Origin: Acinetobacter dispersus
GTDB lineage: Bacteria; Pseudomonadota; Gammaproteobacteria; Pseudomonadales; Moraxellaceae
Assembly (NCBI RefSeq): GCF_009884975.1
Contig: NZ_CP041970.1
Span: forward strand, 2,108,001 to 2,172,000
Direction: 5' to 3'
Length of the DNA stretch: 64,000 nt
Shown here: positions 60,168 through 64,000 of the stretch, in pieces
Position numbering within the stretch: the stretch's first letter is position 1
How the letters are laid out: the number at the start of each line of letters is the position of its first letter
Notes under the pieces: model-generated
The model's database searches: none
What the model was told of the DNA's origin: nothing
Seen by the model: the letters and a program-made list of their open reading frames with translations, nothing else
Position numbers and translations under genes: made by a program

Positions 60168-62060
60168 ATGGCTATTCCACAACATACGATTGATCAAATC
60201 CTAGATCGAACCGACATTGTCGATTTGATCGGTCAGCGTGTGAAGTTAAAAAAGACGGGGCGAACCTATTCGGGTTGCTGTCCTTTCCATCAGGAAAAGT
60301 CACCCTCATTCCATGTTTATCGAGATAAGCAGTACTATCATTGTTTCGGTTGCCAAGCCAATGGTAATGCCATTCGCTTTTTGATGGACATTGACAGTCG
60401 TAACTTTGTCGATGTAATGAAAGATTTATCTAATCAGACAGGCATCGAATTACCCAAAGATAATCACGACAATAAAAAACTTTCTTATAAGCGTAGTCCC
60501 CAACAGGCTACAGCTACGCAAAAACCACAACCACAGCAAGAGCAGCCAATCGCACCAGCCCAGTCCCAGTCTATTCATGAAGCACTGGACGATCATTTTG
60601 TCGATATGGATCGCTTTATAGATGATCCTTTTGCACAGTTTGACCCTTCATTCAATATTGAAGAGCAGGTACAAGAAGGCAACCTTTATGACCTATTGGA
60701 AAATGTTGCCCAATTTTATGAACGTCAACTCCCCAATAGCCAGAAAGCACAAAACTATTTCAAACAACGTGGTTTATCTGCACAGACCATTCAATTTTGG
60801 CGTTTAGGTTATGCGCCAGAAGATTGGCAACATTTAGAAAAAGCCTTCCCACAAGATATTGAAGGTTTAAAACAAATCGGCCTTATTCGTTCTAGTGACA
60901 GTGGCCGAGACTTTGACTTATTGCGTGAACGAGTGATCTTTCCAATTCGCGATCATAAAGGTCGAGTAGTTGGCTTCGGTGGCCGTGCTTTAAACGATGA
61001 GATCAAACCCAAATATATCAACTCTCCTGATTCAGAAGTATTCCATAAAAATCAATTGCTTTATGGCCTATATGAAGGGCGTAAACTCAAGGCCAATGAC
61101 TGGTTCATGGTTGAAGGTTATATGGATGTGATTGCCTTACAGCAATATGGCATTAATGGTGCAGTCGCCACACTTGGCACAGCCAGTAACGCAGATCATT
61201 TAACCACGCTATTTAAACAAAACTCTCGAATCACCATCGCTTTTGATGGTGATGCTGCAGGGCAGAAAGCAGCACGACGTACTTTAGAAATTGCGCTTCC
61301 GCTACTCAATGATGGTCGTGAGTTAAAATTCTTTGTGCTTCCCAATGAACACGATCCAGACTCTTTAATCCGTCGCGAAGGCTTAGAGAATTTCCAAAAA
61401 CTATTACAGCAAGCACCGTTATTATCAGACTTCGTATTTGCACATCTGACTGGGCAACATGATATTAGTTCGCCTGAAGGCAAAAGTCTGGTCATGGGCG
61501 AACTGCGCGAATTGACTGAACTATTACCTAAACATGGCTCATTCCGTTATTTGTTAACGCAGTCTTTTCGTGAAAAGCTTGGTCTCGGAAAACGTTTCAC
61601 CCCACAAATCAGCCATGATGCCTCTTTATCATTTAATATCCAGACCAAAGATGAAGACTTTGCGGTTGCAATCTTAATGCATCACCCCTTCCTGTATATT
61701 CATTTTGAAGAATTACGCGCGGTGATTGATCAAAATGAACTCTTGGCGAAGATTTTAGCTGCACTGAATATTGTGTTTGATGATCTGCCAGATGATCAGG
61801 AACTCGCGACCTATTATGTACTCGGCGCCTGTAGCAGTTATAGTCATGAATTGGCTGATATTATGCAACGCACCAATATTCAGGCCTTAACCCAAGCACC
61901 AGAAGTTGCTGATAAACTTGCGAAGGAATATGCCTTGGGGTTACAAGAGAAATATTTGCGCCTAAAGCTCAAATCACCCATTTCTTTGATTGAATCACGT
62001 AATTTACGTCAACAATTGAATGAATTGACCAAACAGATTAGTTTACGTTTATTGTCTTAA
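60168..62060 (+). CDS. dnaG: DNA primase DnaG
   Basis: 630 residues. The zinc ribbon CCPFHQEKSPSFHV...YHCFGC is at about 39-65. A Gln/Pro-rich insertion (about 110-165) lies before the RNAP core, which has the TOPRIM EGYMDVIALQQYG (about 308-320) and AFDGDAAGQKAARR. The C-terminus (about 480-630) is the helicase-binding domain. It makes RNA primers at the fork. It has its own terminator. Confidence 0.96.
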   Translation: MAIPQHTIDQILDRTDIVDLIGQRVKLKKTGRTYSGCCPFHQEKSPSFHVYRDKQYYHCFGCQANGNAIRFLMDIDSRNFVDVMKDLSNQTGIELPKDNHDNKKLSYKRSPQQATATQKPQPQQEQPIAPAQSQSIHEALDDHFVDMDRFIDDPFAQFDPSFNIEEQVQEGNLYDLLENVAQFYERQLPNSQKAQNYFKQRGLSAQTIQFWRLGYAPEDWQHLEKAFPQDIEGLKQIGLIRSSDSGRDFDLLRERVIFPIRDHKGRVVGFGGRALNDEIKPKYINSPDSEVFHKNQLLYGLYEGRKLKANDWFMVEGYMDVIALQQYGINGAVATLGTASNADHLTTLFKQNSRITIAFDGDAAGQKAARRTLEIALPLLNDGRELKFFVLPNEHDPDSLIRREGLENFQKLLQQAPLLSDFVFAHLTGQHDISSPEGKSLVMGELRELTELLPKHGSFRYLLTQSFREKLGLGKRFTPQISHDASLSFNIQTKDEDFAVAILMHHPFLYIHFEELRAVIDQNELLAKILAALNIVFDDLPDDQELATYYVLGACSSYSHELADIMQRTNIQALTQAPEVADKLAKEYALGLQEKYLRLKLKSPISLIESRNLRQQLNELTKQISLRLLS

Positions 62061-62091
62061 AAAAATCTCTCGTGAAACGAGAGATTTTTTT
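62061..62091. terminator. Terminator between dnaG and the autotransporter gene
   Basis: AAAAATCTCTCG pairs with CGAGAGATTTTTTT over TGAAA; suits both strands. Confidence 0.9.
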
Positions 62092-62107
62092 ATCCTAACT
62101 GATTGAA

Positions 62108-63400
62108 TTACCATTGATATCCAATAGCAGCAGAACCACCAAAATCACCCTGTGTATTACCTGTACCTGCCAGCTTATAAATAACTTTATTATCTTCTGA
62201 GATTCCACTCATTCCAATTGCAAATCCTTGTTGACCTTTCCAAGTCCCAGTACCAGCACTTACCATGCTATAACCAGCATTACTGGGTTGTGGTAAAGAT
62301 GCTGTTGCAAGGCTTGCTGCGGTAGCTGCATAAGAGTCCTTCTTAAAAGATTGCAAATCTTCATTTAAGCGATCAACACGTAAATCCGTATAAGATTTGG
62401 AATTATTTAAAACATTAATACTTGCTCTTTCCATTTCAGAACGAATCGTGGTAGCTGTCTCAGTCGTATTTTTATACGCTCGCGCTAAAGTTTCTTTATC
62501 ACCATCCTGCATCGCTTTATTTACTTTAGCAGTTTCTGCTTTATTTTCATCACGCAAAGTTTTTGTAGCACTATCTGTATATGACTTGGAATTATTTAAA
62601 ACAGTTGTATCTGCTTTTTCCATGTCTAAACGAATCGTTGCCGCTATCTCTGCAGTATTTTTATTTGCTAAGGCTAAAGTTTCTTTATCACCATCTCGTA
62701 TTGCTTTATTTACTTTTACAAATTCCACTTTATTCTCATCACGTAAAGTTTTTGCAGTGTTATCAGTATAAGCTTTCGCATCAGCTAAATTTTTTGTTGA
62801 AGCTGAGTTCAATTGTTTTAAATTAACCGCCTGATTATCTTCTGTAGCATCAGCCAAAGAAGAGATATTCGTTCCTTGTAAATCTATATTTTTTGCATTT
62901 AAACGTCCCGTTACTTCTAATGACTGAGTTCTCTGATTTTCACTGTTTAAGAACTTCACATAGATGTCATTACTAACAATGTTCCCTGAAACATTTCCTC
63001 TTATTGTGCCGTTAACTTCCAAATTTTTTGTAATAATTTTTTCACCGACAACTAAATCATCACTTATATGACTATAGCCTTTTAGATATAAATTAGCCTT
63101 GCCAGTGTTCTGCTCTGAAATTTCTAACAGTGTGTTGTTATTGTTATCCGTCATACGTATATTATCAGCATTCAATTCTGTTGCCTTTAATTCTCCCATA
63201 ACGGTAGATGTGCCATAAATATAGCTCTCTCCTCGCATGTAGAAATAAGCATCTTCTGCAGCCCCCGCTGAAATTGAAGCTACCACTGCACCATACGGAC
63301 TCTTAACTTGAAGATTCTCAGTTACAACATCTTCGGCATGAATATGTGTATTTAAAAATGAGATTATCGACAGAGTTAATATTTGATGTTTTAGTTTCAT
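62108..63400 (-). CDS. Short YadA-like trimeric autotransporter adhesin
   Basis: 430 residues from ATG 63400 (AAGAAAG upstream; a longer frame to 63439 lacks a site). The signal peptide MKLKHQILTLSIISFLNTHIHA ends near 22. A beta-rich passenger (about 23-190) has SPYGAVVASISAG and KNLEVNGTIRG. Then VNLKQLNS, a head-neck motif, and a coiled stalk with a 63-residue repeat, YTDNTAKTLRDENK and YTDSATKTLRDENK being its copies. The C-terminal four-strand anchor ends GDFGGSAAIGYQW. Likely surface adhesin. Confidence 0.85.
   Translation of the reverse strand: MKLKHQILTLSIISFLNTHIHAEDVVTENLQVKSPYGAVVASISAGAAEDAYFYMRGESYIYGTSTVMGELKATELNADNIRMTDNNNNTLLEISEQNTGKANLYLKGYSHISDDLVVGEKIITKNLEVNGTIRGNVSGNIVSNDIYVKFLNSENQRTQSLEVTGRLNAKNIDLQGTNISSLADATEDNQAVNLKQLNSASTKNLADAKAYTDNTAKTLRDENKVEFVKVNKAIRDGDKETLALANKNTAEIAATIRLDMEKADTTVLNNSKSYTDSATKTLRDENKAETAKVNKAMQDGDKETLARAYKNTTETATTIRSEMERASINVLNNSKSYTDLRVDRLNEDLQSFKKDSYAATAASLATASLPQPSNAGYSMVSAGTGTWKGQQGFAIGMSGISEDNKVIYKLAGTGNTQGDFGGSAAIGYQW
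62395..62771 (-). repeat. 189-bp tandem repeats inside the autotransporter gene
   Basis: GGAATTATTTAAAAC occurs at about 62399 and 62588, 189 bases apart, and the intervening units share most of their sequence. They encode a 63-residue stalk repeat. Confidence 0.7.
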
Positions 63401-63582
63401 TATATATTTCTTTCTTAAAGTAATTTTTTTCAGATGCATAAAATACTTCTATTCTATCTGCCATGCAAATAAAATATAAATCGTCATTTACTCTAAAAAG
63501 TTATTTAATTAATATCAAACTAAGATAAATAATTTTTACTTATAAATTAAAATTAATTATTAAATCCAACTAAAAAATAGCC
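63401..63582. promoter_or_regulatory. AT-rich leader between hemA and the autotransporter gene
   Basis: About 180 bases, over 80 percent A/T by eye. The minus-strand promoter of the autotransporter gene is expected here. No clear hairpin was seen. Confidence 0.4.
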
Positions 63583-64000
63583 CTACTGTCTCGGTTTACG
63601 CTCATGTTCAAACACATCTTGTAGATGTTGTTGCAGCCATTCAAAGTAATCTGGATTTTCCGCTTTTGCCGCTTCTCTGAGTAAAATTGAGGTTGGGTGC
63701 ATTAGCTTTTGGGTTAAACGATGTGCAAACTCTTGCAGTACCTGTTCAGCTGAATTTCCATGTTGCAAAGACTCTAGCGCATGTGACAACTCTTTTTGGC
63801 TTACTTCTTCACTATGCTGGCGATACGCTTGAATTGTACCACTCGCCTCTTTTACTTTTTGCTGAGTCATCAATTGAGTTGCCAATTGATTGACCATGAT
63901 TTCAGCTTCAACAGCAGCTTGACGACGTTGTGCTAAATTTTCATCAATTACGCTTTGCAAATCATCAACGCCATACAAATAGACGTTATCTAACGATTCA
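63583..64000 (-). CDS. hemA: Glutamyl-tRNA reductase, C-terminal part (5' end outside the window)
   Basis: Only the last about 138 residues are visible; the frame is open to base 64000. [26 protein letters not shown] is the end of the NADPH domain and the dimerisation helix start; the rest, ending HERKPRQ, is the dimerisation domain. It makes glutamate-1-semialdehyde, the first committed step of haem synthesis. It fits with hemJ in the same window. Confidence 0.93.
   Translation of the reverse strand, partial: ESLDNVYLYGVDDLQSVIDENLAQRRQAAVEAEIMVNQLATQLMTQQKVKEASGTIQAYRQHSEEVSQKELSHALESLQHGNSAEQVLQEFAHRLTQKLMHPTSILLREAAKAENPDYFEWLQQHLQDVFEHERKPRQ

Overview
The window is chromosomal DNA of a gamma-proteobacterium, almost certainly Acinetobacter. 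The reasons are the low GC and CAA-rich glutamine codons, HemJ as protoporphyrinogen oxidase, the ABZJ_00895-type membrane protein, tandem PF10118 metal-dependent hydrolases, a BamD with a long C-terminal tail, and the order rpsL-rpsG-fusA-tuf beside an EcsC-like gene and fabB. The content is mostly core housekeeping. I see no insertion sequence, prophage, integron or CRISPR array.

Layout. 1-4.5 kb: the 3' part of thiO, a convergent SDR epimerase, small membrane, GNAT, VOC and crotonase genes, and a structured intergenic RNA candidate at about 2558-2713. 4.7-10.3 kb: sbcD-sbcC and a HAD hydrolase with an apparent 3' frameshift. 10.3-20 kb: a lipoprotein, YggS, the pilT-pilU twitching ATPases, fur/bamE/rnfH, a membrane protein, bacteriohemerythrin, a glutamine amidotransferase, an OlsB-like acyltransferase and argB. 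20.5-25.5 kb: algC-type phosphomutase, dut, rep and an OmpA-like lipoprotein. 25.9-35.3 kb: an acyltransferase/membrane protein pair, minCDE, ftsK and trxB. 35.4-41.2 kb: a methyltransferase, the aat-bpt N-degron pair, rimI and two PF10118 paralogues. 41.5-46.2 kb: the str operon (rpsL-rpsG-fusA-tuf). 46.3-54 kb: EcsC, fabB, hemJ, an HELAH protein, a cluster of three micropeptide genes, nadE and a frameshifted unknown gene. 54-58.9 kb: two elongator tRNA-Met genes, rnpB, a ferredoxin, coaD, smpB, a flavodoxin-like gene, pgeF and rluD. 58.9-64 kb: bamD, dnaG, a short YadA-like trimeric autotransporter and the 3' end of hemA at the right edge.

Most genes fall into small functional sets: DNA repair and replication (sbcCD, rep, dut, dnaG), division (minCDE, ftsK), envelope (bamE, bamD, OmpA-like, OlsB, YihG-like), translation (str operon, tRNA, rnpB, smpB, rimI, rluD), protein turnover (aat, bpt) and cofactors (hemJ, hemA, nadE, coaD, thiO).

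The best candidates for undescribed biology are three items. First, three tandem genes for 32-53 residue single-span membrane peptides (50300-50745) lie behind a near-consensus promoter whose -35/-10 spacer carries an operator-like dyad. Second, a matched pair of TGTCCTAA direct repeats at a 21-bp period lies upstream of both PF10118 paralogues. Third, a three-hairpin intergenic RNA candidate ends in an intrinsic terminator. Two genes (the HAD hydrolase and the gene after nadE) carry apparent single-base frameshifts.
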